A model generated the notes under the pieces. That model did no database searches and was not told where the DNA came from. It saw only the letters and a program-made list of their open reading frames with translations. Positions 23,134 to 34,633 of a stretch of DNA of 64,000 bases are shown here, piece after piece (positions within the stretch are counted from its first letter, which is position 1; every line of letters starts with the position of its first letter). The DNA lies in NCBI GenBank assembly GCA_037178975.1, contig JASJZH010000003.1:3100001-3164000 (forward strand). Direction: 5' to 3'. This stretch comes from Oscheius tipulae (Eukaryota; Nematoda; Chromadorea; Rhabditida; Rhabditidae). The position numbers and the translations under genes are program-made.

Positions 23134-24462
23134 TCATTTCGAGTCGAGAGGGACTCGAATATTGCCGAGGCGGATCAGCTCTTTTCCATACTTCTCGTAA
23201 AGGGCACCACCTTTTTGAAATTCCGGGGCTGGTTCTCGCATAGTCAATGCAATTCTTCGTCCTCGAATGTGTCGGGAGAGGACGCCATGCTTCCAATCGT
23301 ATCTGTAAGTGAAACTGGCCTATTTGAGAAGAAGATATGAAGTACCTGCAGGAATCAGCCATGCAAAGAAGCGATCTATGAGGCATGTAAACAAAACAAA
23401 GCTGTTTTTGCTTCTCATTCGCCAGCGTCATAACTGATCCGGACAGCAGGTTTATGCTAGAATTGTGTCTTTTCCAAGAAAATAGATGAATATTGACTGA
23501 CCTAATTAGGCGATTTCCCCAGATCCACATGTCGTCTTGGTGCATTTCAATGGCACTCTTCTTGCTCTCCTCATATTCCAAGTTGCACATCTCGAATGGC
23601 TGGTAGTTTCCTAGTCGTTCCTCCGAAAACCTTCTCATTTTGTTTAAAAGCATATCTGCATATTCGGGCATGCCGACAAAAGTATCCGTTTTCACTTTCT
23701 TGTGCTTGAAGTTCACTTTTGGTCCGTAATCCTGAACGCATGAAATGGGAAAGAAAAATAAAGATTGGTAATAGTTCGACAGGCGGCTCATTCCGTTCAA
23801 ACGTGTTTTTCTTCTCGCACTTTTCTTCTCTTTTACGATTTCTACGCATTTTTCCTCACCGGTCGCGGAAAACGACATGTTACGCATAGGAAACTTATAG
23901 AATATTGTAAGTAGGCAAGAAAATTTGTATCGAACTTCATGTGTCAAACTGATTTCAAATCCTGGTCCCATAAACGATACACACATGAATTGACAATAAA
24001 GAGAAATGAAATTCCGCCGATTCAAAAATGCGCTTGAACGAAATGAGCCGCCTGCCAAACTAACCGAAAAAACTGACTTGTTTCCTACGTCCAGATTGCG
24101 ATTGCACCCATTCTACCTTGTTGATTAAGTTCATCAAATGCTCTTCTTCTTCTTCAGATAAAAATTCGGGGATAAGAAGAAGTCCAGGGATGTTCATTGT
24201 CGCAGCTTCACCGCTCGTCTTTCCTTCGGCGACTGAGCTTTGTTGTAAAAAAGGGCAAAAAGGTCTAACCTTGAATTATTTCTTCTAAAGAAGAGGAGGA
24301 TGTCAGTTCTGAACATCGAACCAGCTTTTCGATGGCTAGATTGTATACAAAAACCTCAAAAGCACAGTAGCTGTCTTCTTCGATTCGGAGCTTCTTCACT
24401 CTTTCCGTGCTTTCACAAAGGGCACAGAACCGTACTCCTTTACAGCCACATTGTTCCGTCAT
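23134..24462 (-). CDS. alkbh4: ALKBH4-type Fe(II)/2-oxoglutarate dioxygenase
   Basis: AlkB homologue 4, a demethylase-type dioxygenase reported to act on actin and other targets. The N-terminus MTEQCGCKGVRFCALCE is the cysteine-rich ALKBH4 signature (CGCKGxRxCxxCE). MNIPGLLLIPEFLSEEEEEH precedes the jelly-roll core; RRKQDYGPKVNFKHKKVK matches the conserved QDYGPxVNF motif. The iron site is the H.D of IEMHQDDMWIWG and the later histidine of DWKHGVLSRHIRGRR, with arginines for 2-oxoglutarate. An intron of about 350 bases interrupts between RRKQ and DYGP; the others are short. The ATG follows CTTTCAG by five bases. One acceptor (around 24226) is uncertain. Confidence 0.88.
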
Positions 24463-24766
24463 TATCTCTGAAAGTTTGTTGTTTTGAGGAGGAAAATAAA
24501 AGAGGGGAATATGGAAAACTTGTCAGCTGTTCGAGCTGTATTTCATTGCGTACCCATTTCAGACGCGACGTCGGTTACGGTATTCCGATTCATACCTCCT
24601 TTTGTGTTGTTTCTCTTCGTTCATTCCTCTGTGTGTTCATCATCCTTTCGTCTTTTTTCAACGTGTCCGAAGCATTGTAATCGAAAAAAACGACTATAGA
24701 CTATTTTCAGCCTTCAACACAGCTTTTCTTGTGAATGTGAGCTTTCGTAGCTGACGATCTACAATA

Positions 24767-27700
24767 ATGCCATCTCCTCCGGCTATCAAACCTGGCGTAA
24801 TAAAAGTATGGAAACTTTTGAAGCTTGGACAACAAGCATTTGTTTAGGATCCTGCATTAGCCGCCCTTTTCATCAATAAAGACCCGGAGCAGCGATATGA
24901 TGATCTCAGAGAAGTTGGACACGGTTCTTTTGGAGCTGTTTACTATGTACGTTGTTTTTTCAGTAACAAGACAATAGAATTTCAGGCTTTTGACAAAGAC
25001 CGATGCGAAACTGTCGCTATCAAAAAGATGTCATACGCGGGAAAACAAGCCTCGGAAAAATGGACTGATATTTTGAAGGAGGTTGGTACGTTTTCGGACA
25101 CGGTCTATAACCTTTGTTCAGGTCTCTTTTCTCAACAAGATACAACACAAACATATCGTTTCATATAAAGCCTGCTATTTGAAAGAGCAAACTTGTTGGG
25201 TGAGTTTTCTTCACGGTCTGGGGCTGTACAGTTCTATCGCACTAACTGGCCACCCTCAGTTGTTATCAGATGGTCGCTTTGCACTTATTCACAGCTATTT
25301 GGCTTATCGTGTTGACCTCAAATAGACTGAAACTGGGGGGTGCAAATTGGTTTTAGTCGAAGTTCTTAAACCTGATTCATAGGAGATATCCCTTGCGAGA
25401 AAATGTTGTGACTGACATGTTTGTAACATTTTTTAGCTCGTGATGGAGTACTGCATAGGCTCAACAGCGGATATCGTCGATGTCTTGAAAAAGGGTCTTC
25501 TTGAGGCAGAAATCGGCGTCATTTGCACTCAAGTATATCGACTGTTTTCTTGGCTGAAATCATCTTTCTTCAGACTTTAGATGCACTGGAATATCTTCAT
25601 TCTTTGCACAGAATTCATCGTGATATAAAGGCCGGAAATATCTTGCTCTCCGATCAGGCAGTCATCAAATTAGGTAATAGCTTGACTCAATACCCTTTCC
25701 AACTGATTTTTAGCCGATTTCGGCTCAGCTGCCTTATGCGATCCTGCGAGTACCTTTATCGGAACACCCTACTTCATGGCGCCGGAAGTCATAATGTCGA
25801 TGGATGAGGGAAACTACAATTACAAAGCAGATATCTGGTCACTCGGGATAACCTGTATTGAATTAGCCGAACGGAGACCGCCTCTCTTCAACATGCACAC
25901 CATGTCCGCTCTGTATCACATTGCTCAAAATGATCCTCCAGTACTTGCTCCCGTTGCCGATGGGCAACCAGAATGGTGTGTTCTGTTGCCTTTTCAAAAT
26001 GCAACGTGTTTCAGGTCGGCAGATTTCATTTCGTTCGTGGCACAATGTCTTCAAAAAGATCCAGAAGAGCGACTGACGGCAACATCCTGCATGAATGTAA
26101 ATGTGCTCCTGTTTTTTTGTTGATCGTTCAATTTAGCACCCTTTCATTCGTACAAGTAGACCACGAGATACGATCCAGGAAATGATCAACCGGACGAAGA
26201 ACATGGTCATGGAACTTGACAACTTCCAATACCGGAAGATGAGAAAACTGTTGTATTTAGAGGAGTCTGAAGGAACGACAACCGAGTCGACTCAAAGCGC
26301 TCAAGATGACGATCTCGATGACCTACCCAACAATTCGGATGTCCTGTCTGTCGGACAAGGCAACGATTCGACCAGTTCAAGAAGCGCCTCGTTGAAGAGT
26401 CTGACCTCGTACCGTTCAATGCAGAGCAGCAATGGACCTGGAGGCAATAAACGGCCACCCATTCCGTCCAGTATGCTGCATGAGATAAAAAAAGACGAGG
26501 TTGCTTGCCTCTTCTTTGATTCATCGAATGATCTTCAGAATCGCACTTTGATCCCCGTCGGAGATTCGGCAGACTCTGAGAAAGACGAGGAGAACCGAAC
26601 GACCAGCCCTCTGCCGAAAACCCAAAGGAACATTCGGGTCAGTCGTTGCTCTTTTGAGTGTTGTGTATATTAGGGGCCTAATCCAGTGCTTCCCTGTTTA
26701 TATTCTCTTTTTGCAGGAAGACGTTCAAACGTTGAGAAAATCCAAGTTCGCGACGCTGCGCTCCGCCAAGCTCATTTCCAAGGAGCAAGAAGAATACACG
26801 AAGGAGAATAATATGTACGAGCAGTTGAGTGGCTACAAACGACTGCGGCAGCAGCACCACAAAGAGATGCAAACGGTTCGTTTTTGCTTTGTTCCCTGTT
26901 AAAATAGCTTCAGCTGGAAGAGAGATGTGCGGTTGACATGGAAATGCTGCGTGTCCGACTCGACAAAGAACTCGAACAGCTGCAGAGCAACAACGGAAAA
27001 GACCGGCAGCGGATAAAGGTGGCCCATCATTCGGAGCAGGACAAGAAGAGACGAGAAGTTGAGGACGGAGAGAAGAAGCTTCGCAAGCAGTTGCTCAATC
27101 GTCAACAACGAGAAATGCAAGCGTTCTCTTCTCAACAGCTGAAAGAGTACAAACACAACAAGGAAATTGTCAAGAGTGTAGGATCTTCATCAATTTCGTT
27201 ACTAAAATGCCTTTTCAGACCCTGAAACAGCGCGGACTGTCTCGAAGTGCCTACGAACAAGCAGTCAAAGAGGCCAAGGCGGATCTAAATCGACAGAAAC
27301 AGCATGCTGAAACTAATTTCGATGGGAAGCTCCGAGCCGAATTCGACCTGGAGATGATTCGATATCGACGAGCCCAGCTGGCTAGAACACACAGTCTGGA
27401 AGAGAAGCTGGAGGAAGATGTTTGTCTTTTTGTGTGAGCTCTAAATCACGTTTTTAGGAGATGAACGCCCAAGAACGACACATGGAATCAATCCAATCCC
27501 TTCTGCTGAGACATCACGAGGCGACCAAGGAAATGGAGCGCTCTCAGCAATGGGAGATCCATGCTCTGAAGAAGAGACATCAAGAAAAACAGCACGAGGC
27601 CGAAACATTCAACCAAATAGAGTATAATCGCCGCCAGACGGACGAGCTGCAGAAGAAGCACGCGATGCAGTCGAGACAGCAGCCTCGAGAGCTGAAGCTG

Positions 27701-28301
27701 AAAGAGGCACAGATTCGGAAACAGTACAGACAGGCTGTCAAGACGCAAACGCGGCAATTCAAGCTCTGGCAGACACAGCTGCTTCAAGCCGCTCCGCGAG
27801 AGGAACAGAAGGAAATCTCTAATCGACTTAAGGATGAGCAGAAGAGGAAAATCGCGCTACTGGCATCACAGTATGAGAGTCAAATCGAGAACATGGTTCA
27901 GGAGAAGACGGTTTGCTTTCCTTCGTTTTGTAGAAAGACAACAATTCAGGTAAAACTCGAGTCGTGGCAGGTGGATGAGGCGAGAAATCAAGCAGAGAAG
28001 CTGTCGAAGGAGTTGGAAGAGCTAAAGGCTTACCAAGCCCGACAGTGTCAGAGCACAGATTCTGTCATCGCAAAGGTGCGTTTCTATTTTTTAAAGTTAT
28101 CAATTTATCGAATTTCAGGAAAAGACGGCTTTGGCAGATAGAATCAACCTGCGTCACGTACTTCTTCTCCAAAAGTTCGACGAGGAACGACAGGATCTGT
28201 CGCGTCTCCGGGACACAAAACGCTCGTCTCTTATAGAACGACACGAAAAGGAACGGCGTGAATTGGATGTAGCTGCTGATGCCCATACGACCTCCCTTTA
28301 G
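24767..28301 (+). CDS. TAO-family STE20 serine/threonine kinase
   Basis: MAP3K-type kinase of the TAO group (C. elegans KIN-18). The domain begins with [18 protein letters not shown] (glycine loop) and holds VAIKKM (lysine), [15 protein letters not shown] (HRD), an ADFGSA activation loop completed by splicing, [13 protein letters not shown] and [19 protein letters not shown] serine-rich linker follows. The C-terminal half is a very long charged coiled coil ([40 protein letters not shown]), ending [19 protein letters not shown], typical of TAO kinases, which regulate microtubules, MAPK and Hippo signalling. The start follows CTTTCGTAG by about 15 bases. Total length is near 950 residues, in the family range. 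Confidence 0.93.
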
Positions 28302-28773
28302 ATTATTCCCAGTGATGGCTTGTGAGCTTTTTTTTCGTGTCGTCCGGTCTGCCTTCTCCATTCCCTCCTCAAATTGATAATCTTCATCAATTCATGTCCT
28401 TTCATATCAAAAATACCTCTTATCATCTTTCGCTTTATTCTGAAACACTTTCTCCATGACCTATTATTAGAGAGAAAATTTTAGATGCTCATTCAAGTAA
28501 AGTGTCCTTATATTACTGGTTTATATCTCCCTCTCGCTTCAATCAAAATACAGCAATCTCCCCAGCCAAACCTGTCTATTTATTGCTCTTCAGCTCCATA
28601 ATTTATACTTGTACACATTTCAAAACAAAGCTTGAAATAAATATTAGATTCTTCTTAATTTTGTGCCTATCTGGATGAGGATTTTTTTTCCATGTCTAAC
28701 ATTTTCGCTATCGCCATTGTCTCAGCCTCAACTTTCCAGGTTCTTTGAGTTAACAATAGTTTTTGTACTGGAA

Positions 28774-29769
28774 ATGCCCAGTATACCGCCTGATCTGTTA
28801 GAGGCAGATGCCGTGTACGTTCTTTCTTTAACTCCATTCAGTAAATGAGTTTAGACCTGAAGATGCTGTAAAGAGACTGAAATGTGGTTTGTTCTTGCCC
28901 CTTTTTCCCCATTGAAGATGCGAGTTTCAGCTCCAGTTCTCGCGCGCTATATGCAAGGAGTTAGCACTATTTGGAGAGAGGGACACGGAACTGTTGGGAG
29001 CATGAAGGCCCAAGACGATGTCGATCTCTGCTATCAGTCTAACATCGTTCCTATCGGTATCAAAGTAAGGGGAGATGCTGTTGAATGTAATATCTTTTCA
29101 AAAACTTGTATTTACGCATAGATTGCAGCTCAAAAAGCTCAGAAAAGATGTTTCAAGAAAGCAAGGAAGACTGGAAGAAACGAGACAAAAGACTGCGGAT
29201 TCCATTACGAATATGTAATAATTTGCGCCTTCCAGTGACGATAATTGATTTTCAGAAGAGCCCCTATAAGTCGAAGAAGCGGTCCGATCAAACTGTTCCA
29301 CAGTTTCCCTCGCCGATTCGGGGAACGGTCCCTAAAATTGATTTCGACGTCCATGAGACTACAGATGGAGAAGCAGTCTCTCCTCCGGTAATATGCCACC
29401 GCCGACCAATGTGATGAATCCAAGCTTAGACTTTCCAAGTGCCCTTGTGTTCATCCAGGGAACTGATGGACACCGCGGTTGTTCCTATCGTGTTTTCGCC
29501 CCCAAAGGATCCACGAATTCACAGACGAAAAGTCGCTCCCAAGGTTGTTGTTTCATCATGTTCGGCGAAAATTAGCAGGAACATATAGATGTTAAAAATC
29601 GGTTCAGAAGCCAGTTGACGATCGTTTCGATATTCTCAAGAACCTATCCGATAGCCTAAAAAAAGAGGCCAAAGAGATTCTGATGAAGGAGGTGAAAACG
29701 GTATTTTTCAACTGTCCTAATCCATAACCATTTTTTTTTTGAATACAACAGCTCCTACAACGCCTTTGA
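28774..29769 (+). CDS. Unrecognised basic protein
   Basis: Roughly 220 residues in seven exons, not recognised. It starts MPSIPPDLLEADAV and joins across short introns to PEDAVKRLKC, APVLARYMQGVSTIWREGHG, AQKAQKRCFKKARKTGR, FPSPIRGTVPKIDFDVHE and VVPIVFSPPKDPRIHRRK. It ends in a helix, ILKNLSDSLKKEAKEILMKE-LLQRL. The splice choices keep a single open frame throughout, which is the main support. The basic, proline-containing middle suggests a nucleic-acid or scaffold protein but nothing specific. Its TGA overlaps the ATG of the next gene by one base (TGATG). Confidence 0.6.
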
Positions 29770-32266
29770 TGGACGGCTTGATTAGTGACGATGTCCTCGC
29801 CAAGGCTGATGAGCTTCGTAGGGCTGACAAAGTTGGTTCACTCGTTGGTTTGGAGTCGAGGAAAAGAACGCGCGAAGAACTCGATGAGGAAAATCGCAAG
29901 AAATCCAGGTCGTCGATGAAATCCAAGGCTTCGAATACTATCGACGTCAATAAATTGAAGAAAGCCCTGTTGGTTGGTTTAGCTAAGTCGAAAAGACTCT
30001 GTTTTTCAGCGAGTCTACAATTGACTCTATCATCATGGATGACTTTGAATTAGTGGATGAAGTCGGGTAAATACTTGTTTGGTTTAGTCACAAAGCTCAT
30101 TTTAGAGATGAATCGAGTGTCGCAATCAATTCCCGTCCTGGACCATCAACTGTCGCGAAGCAAGTATTCACTGCTTCTAAGCCGTTAACTGTGAATTTAC
30201 CACTGCGACTGATTCCTCTTGATTGCTTGAGCAATGCCAAAGGCATGTGTTTTTAGTTGAATTCAACTGATTCGCCAACTAAGGTCTTCATCTACGTCGT
30301 GGTTTGCCGCGTGCAACAGATGAGTACTTCCATAAGCGAAGGAATGAATTCGCGGATTACCTAGAGACCCCGATAATTTTGCTAGAGCCGCCGAGGAAAA
30401 AGGGAAGGAATCAGGACATTTTGGAGCTGCTGGGAATCAAGATGTACAAGGCTAAACTGAAGCAGTACTTGGCGCAGCCTAAATTATCCGTTTGTTCTCA
30501 TCTTGAACGCATCTAAAGCGTTTCAGATCTTTGAGCAGCGTAGCGACAACGGACGCTTCAACCTGTCAACTCCGGAAATTGATGGTATTGGTGAGATTTT
30601 TCTCCTAAAGAAACAATGTTATTGTTCCAGCAAAAGGTATCATTCCTCAGTATGGAAATATTGATGTTACCAAGTTCCGCATGCCTACCAAGTTTCCATA
30701 CGACGGACTCTACTGGCCCATTTTTCAGCCAATTGATGCCCTCATTATTAAACGGAGCGAGAAAGATACGAGCAGGTAATTTGAACTCGACTATCTTAGA
30801 TCATGAAGTTACAGGATGGAGAATGCTGACGTCCAAAACCAGATAGTGAATCAGGCGACCAATAACTACATCTCCAAACGCATTGTTAGTTTCTTTTTCT
30901 GTTCAAAAATCTGCTCATTTTCAGTTGCTCTGTGATACCAGTCCCCAAGCGTGGAATCGTCATTTCCAAATGGCTCTCAGCGACAAAAAGAAGAGGGTTA
31001 CTGTCGGTCGTTTCACGAATCGAGTTGGATACGCTCGCTATCTCATGAATTGTGACCAGTTAGTTCATCTTTCTTTTTCACATTTATGCTTCTATTTCAG
31101 CTCTCAGAAAGAAGTAGACGCTGCAAGAGAAAGGCACAGAAGAGCGCAACAGGAGGAGCAGCGGGAAATTGATAATCAGAAGGCGCAGCAGCAACGAGAA
31201 GTCTTGAAATCGTGCAATCTGAAAGAAGGAGACGCTATTCCTGTCGGTCTTCTGAAGGAATACAGTCAGTTTTGTGACTTTTTCGACTAAAAAAGGTCTA
31301 TTCAGAAGCTGCTGCCAAGTCAACTCGTCTGAACGATCATCTTCGAGCTACCTGTCGAGACACCTTTTCCGAGATGGACAGATCTAATCGTTTCCAGGGA
31401 AACCGTAGACCAAATCCATTGGTATTAACTCTTGTTTCCTCTTCAAAAAACCGGAATTCAGCCAAGTTATTGGTTTGTGATTCCGATGCAACAATACGTT
31501 CCTGCCAATGATCGTCGAACATTCCTCTGCAAGTACACGAACCATTACAACTACAACATCGTCAAGAATCATCCGGTCAGTGCTCTTTTTCCTTTACTAT
31601 ATAGTGGGTTTAGGATCCTTGTAACATTGTTGCCTTGTCGAAATGGATTGGAGCTGCAATGACTGCTAGCCACTGTGCTCAGTATACCAAGAACCTTCTC
31701 TGTATTACTTTGGAGGATCAAAAGCTGGGCGAGGCTCGGAACAGGGATATCGATAGGACGCTGGCTCGTGGATCCACTGTCAAACTGAGCGATTTGAAGA
31801 GGCTGTGTGTCTTAAGACCGTGGGAGAAGAAGTATTGGACCTTGATTTGGGATCATCTCTGTGCTGCTTTCCGAATGCTTCGTAGGCTATCTATTTTTTT
31901 TACATTACGTTGTTATTTTTTAGCCCCCGTCTCGATACTAGTTCCCATGTTGGAGGTGCCGATCGACAATGCTTTCAAGCGTGTCGCTATACTTCAAAAT
32001 CGCGACGTCTATTACAACAAGTTAATTGGACTTCATCTCACTTGAATTTAAAATTTAGGTACACTGAAATCAAGCAAGCGTATCTGGACAAAGTGGAGAG
32101 TATCCAGCGGATGAATGAACAAGAGCGACGACGTAAAAGGGATATGGAACGACGTGAACGACACAGTAACCGAAACGATTATCGGTTCGAGTATCGGCAA
32201 GAAGATTGGCAGAACCAGCACTACAACCAAAACTTCGACCCCGGTGAAAATTATCGACGCTATTAA
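29769..32266 (+). CDS. Large unrecognised protein, charged N-terminus
   Basis: About 620 residues in many exons; family not recognised. It starts MDGLISDDVLAKADELRRA, immediately overlapping the previous stop, and has a basic stretch RKRTREELDEENRKKSR, then an acidic exon MDDFELVDEV. The conserved-looking core has DEYFHKRRNEFADYL, MPTKFPYDGLYWPIFQP, RFTNRVGYARYLMNC, a coiled-coil insert (EVDAARERHRRAQQEEQREI), TFLCKYTNHYNYNIVKNHP and LRPWEKKYWTLIWDHLCAAF. The C-terminal tail is rich in arginine, asparagine and tyrosine (ERHSNRNDYRFEY), ending GENYRRY. The last feature suggests RNA association, which is inference. One internal acceptor (near 30012) is a CGAG choice made to keep the frame. Confidence 0.65.
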
Positions 32267-32477
32267 TTTTGTACACTTGTGTAATAATCCTTTGTTCTCT
32301 GAACCTCTCCGTCTTTTTTAACAAAGTTTCTTGCTTCCTGTCCTCTACAAAAGTACAATAAATATCAATTTTGGATATATCTCTATATAACTGATTGTGA
32401 CATCGAACCCGAAAATGGTCATGATGGAGCAGAAGAATGGATATGTGTGGATAGGAGAGAAGTGAAAAAAAATATGA

Positions 32478-33190
32478 TCAGAAGTGGAAGTCTCGTTGAG
32501 AGTCGAGCAGTTTTCTCTCTGCATCGGACAGTCGATGGATGCCGATACCAGCGCCGTAAACGACGAATTCGAATGGTCGAAAAAGTCTTTTTACAAAACA
32601 TCTAAATCAGACTCACCTTCCAGGAAGCAGTTGAATAGCCTTGATTCCGCCCAGCCCGGTCGTACTGGAGAGAATGAAATCGGAGGAAACGAGCTTGCCA
32701 GCTTCGATGAGTGCAATGTGGATGATAATCTGCCCTTTTTCGTGAGTATGGATGAATAGACGATCCCCGGTCGGAGTGTGAATGATTCTGGCGAAGATTC
32801 CTGTCTCACAATGATTTCTACTCGCTCTGTGCAACCCACCTTGTGTAGCTCCGGGAATTTGTCCTAAACTTCCAGCCTTTTCTATTTTACCGGTTCCTTT
32901 TCCACGCTCCTCGTAGATATCAATCCGGCCGTCTTTCATTCCCATCAGCAGATAACAGGACCTTCCTTCGACACGATACAGCTGGGCTATTCCAGTGTCC
33001 ATCTGTATTCTTTTCATGGTTTATCTAATCATTCTCTCACCTTGTGAAGCTCCATCCGCTCACTTTTCATCTTCTTTTGTTGGTGACGGTCCAAATCATT
33101 CCAAACCTGTAGTGTTTTGGAGTTGAACGTGTAGCAGCCCATCGGGCGGCCATTGAAGCAGATGAGCTGCAAGATTTTTCTGGGTTTCAT
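32478..33190 (-). CDS. Beta-rich protein or 3' part of upstream gene
   Basis: Minus-strand exons encode LICFNGRPMGCYTFNSKTL, KMDTGIAQLYRVEGRSCYLL, GMKDGRIDIYEERGKG, RIIHTPTGDRLFIHTHEKG and finally FEFVVYGAGIGIHRLSDAE. This reads like blades of a beta-propeller. Two models fit. In one, a short gene starts at the ATG at 33190 (MKPRKILQLICF). In the other, the acceptor AAATCTTGCAG at 33167 joins the exon ending ...LHNVSQ at 34645; both ends are phase 0, which would make this the 3' end of the long gene upstream and place the RING gene inside an intron. I favour the second model slightly. Confidence 0.6.
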
Positions 33191-33478
33191 GATTGTTCCA
33201 GTGATTTCAAATCAGATTTACTTGATACTTTAGGTGTTTCGAAATGTAAAAGCGCGCTAAAAGTTCGAACTAAGGGGTCGTCTGCCGAACCCAATTTTCC
33301 ATTTTCTTTACTCTCTGAATGCCTGGTACCACCAAATATGTACTCTGTAATTGTATTTTGTCTTACTGTACAGCTCTGGTACGTAGATTAGTGCGAAATT
33401 GTGAAATTCAAATCTTATCCAGCTTTTTTGACCTCATTTCTAGTTCTTCTCAAAACGACGATCAAATATAGTTAAGAG

Positions 33479-34593
33479 ATGGCCACGACTGGTAACAGAG
33501 CTCGTTGCTCTCGCGGTAGACGACCGATGGCCTTCTCTGATCACACACGCGCTCGCCTGATGTCCGGCCGTGATCGCAGTAGCAGTGACGATTCGGATCG
33601 TCACACTCCAAGAATGATGAATGTTCCCCCAATGGTCAGTTCAGTGTATTTGATGTTGAACACATGGTCTTTAAAGGGCGTCAATAGAATAGGAACTATC
33701 GCGAATAGGGCACGTGTCATGGTCCCCCAGAATCGTTTGCAACGTCGTCTGCAGCAGCACAATAACCGCAGAAGTCTGAGTAGCTCCGATGAAGGTATTT
33801 TAACGTTTCGATTCTTTTTTGAAGTTATTTTTAGACATGGGAGGGCTCGCTCCCATTCGTAGAAGTCAATCCACAGCGACTACTACTCGAGGAGCCCAAG
33901 CATTGCAACCTGAAGTGGACTTGGACGATTCGCGTCACGAGCCCGGAAATGAAACATATATGCGCGATTCCTTTGTAGTTTCCGATGATGATGAGGACGA
34001 TATTTTCAGCGATTCCGACAGATCTCTCAGCAGTAAGTCTTTCCAATTCTTCATTCTATGTGTGTATTCAGACGACTCGGACGATTCTAGCAGACCGGTA
34101 TTCGCACGCTATCCTCCGTTGCGGTAAGCCTTTTGTTTGAAAATTAGTCTACCACAGTAGATAGGGCTCATTCCGAGGGAGACAGTTCCGTCGACGATGA
34201 CGGCGATGATGATGATGATGATTCCGAAACGAGCGTTCTTGAACCGCCTAGTGAGCCTAATGATCCCAGCATCATCAGGTATCTTTTTCTTGTTTCCGTC
34301 ACAATCTCCCAATCCAGATCTTCTGAACACGGACCGTGTACTATCTGTTTAGAAGATTCTCCCTTTGACCCTGTCGGCTGTCTTATTTGCCGCCAACTTA
34401 TTGGATGTCGAAAGTAGGCCCTTGTTCTCCTTTCTGCTAACGTTGTCCTAGATGTGTCGACCATTGGCACCGTGCAGGAATCAAGAAAAAAGCTGACAAT
34501 GCTCAAGATGCTAATAATCACTTCCAGTGCCCTCTTTGCCGTCACGATTGGGAAAGTCAGCCGGAAATCTGCAGCATCTTTGATCTCGACTGA
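33479..34593 (+). CDS. RING-type zinc finger protein, probably E3 ligase
   Basis: Long serine/aspartate-rich disordered region followed by a C-terminal RING. The start MATTGNRARCSRGRRP follows TTTCTAG by about 35 bases. The middle has runs of acidic residues (SSSDDSDRH, VVSDDDEDDIFSDSDRS, DSSVDDDGDDDDDDSE). The finger reads CTICLEDSPFDPVGCLIC, then GCRKCVDHWHRA and, after about 20 residues, CPLCRHDW, which gives paired Cys/His ligands. Unlike a canonical RING the loop before the third pair is extended (CLICRQLIGCRKC), a form I associate with several nematode proteins. It probably lies within an intron of the gene on the other strand. Confidence 0.8.
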
Positions 34594-34633
34594 TTTTCAT
34601 AAGCTTTTGTGCCCATAAGTTTGTAAATTGAAT

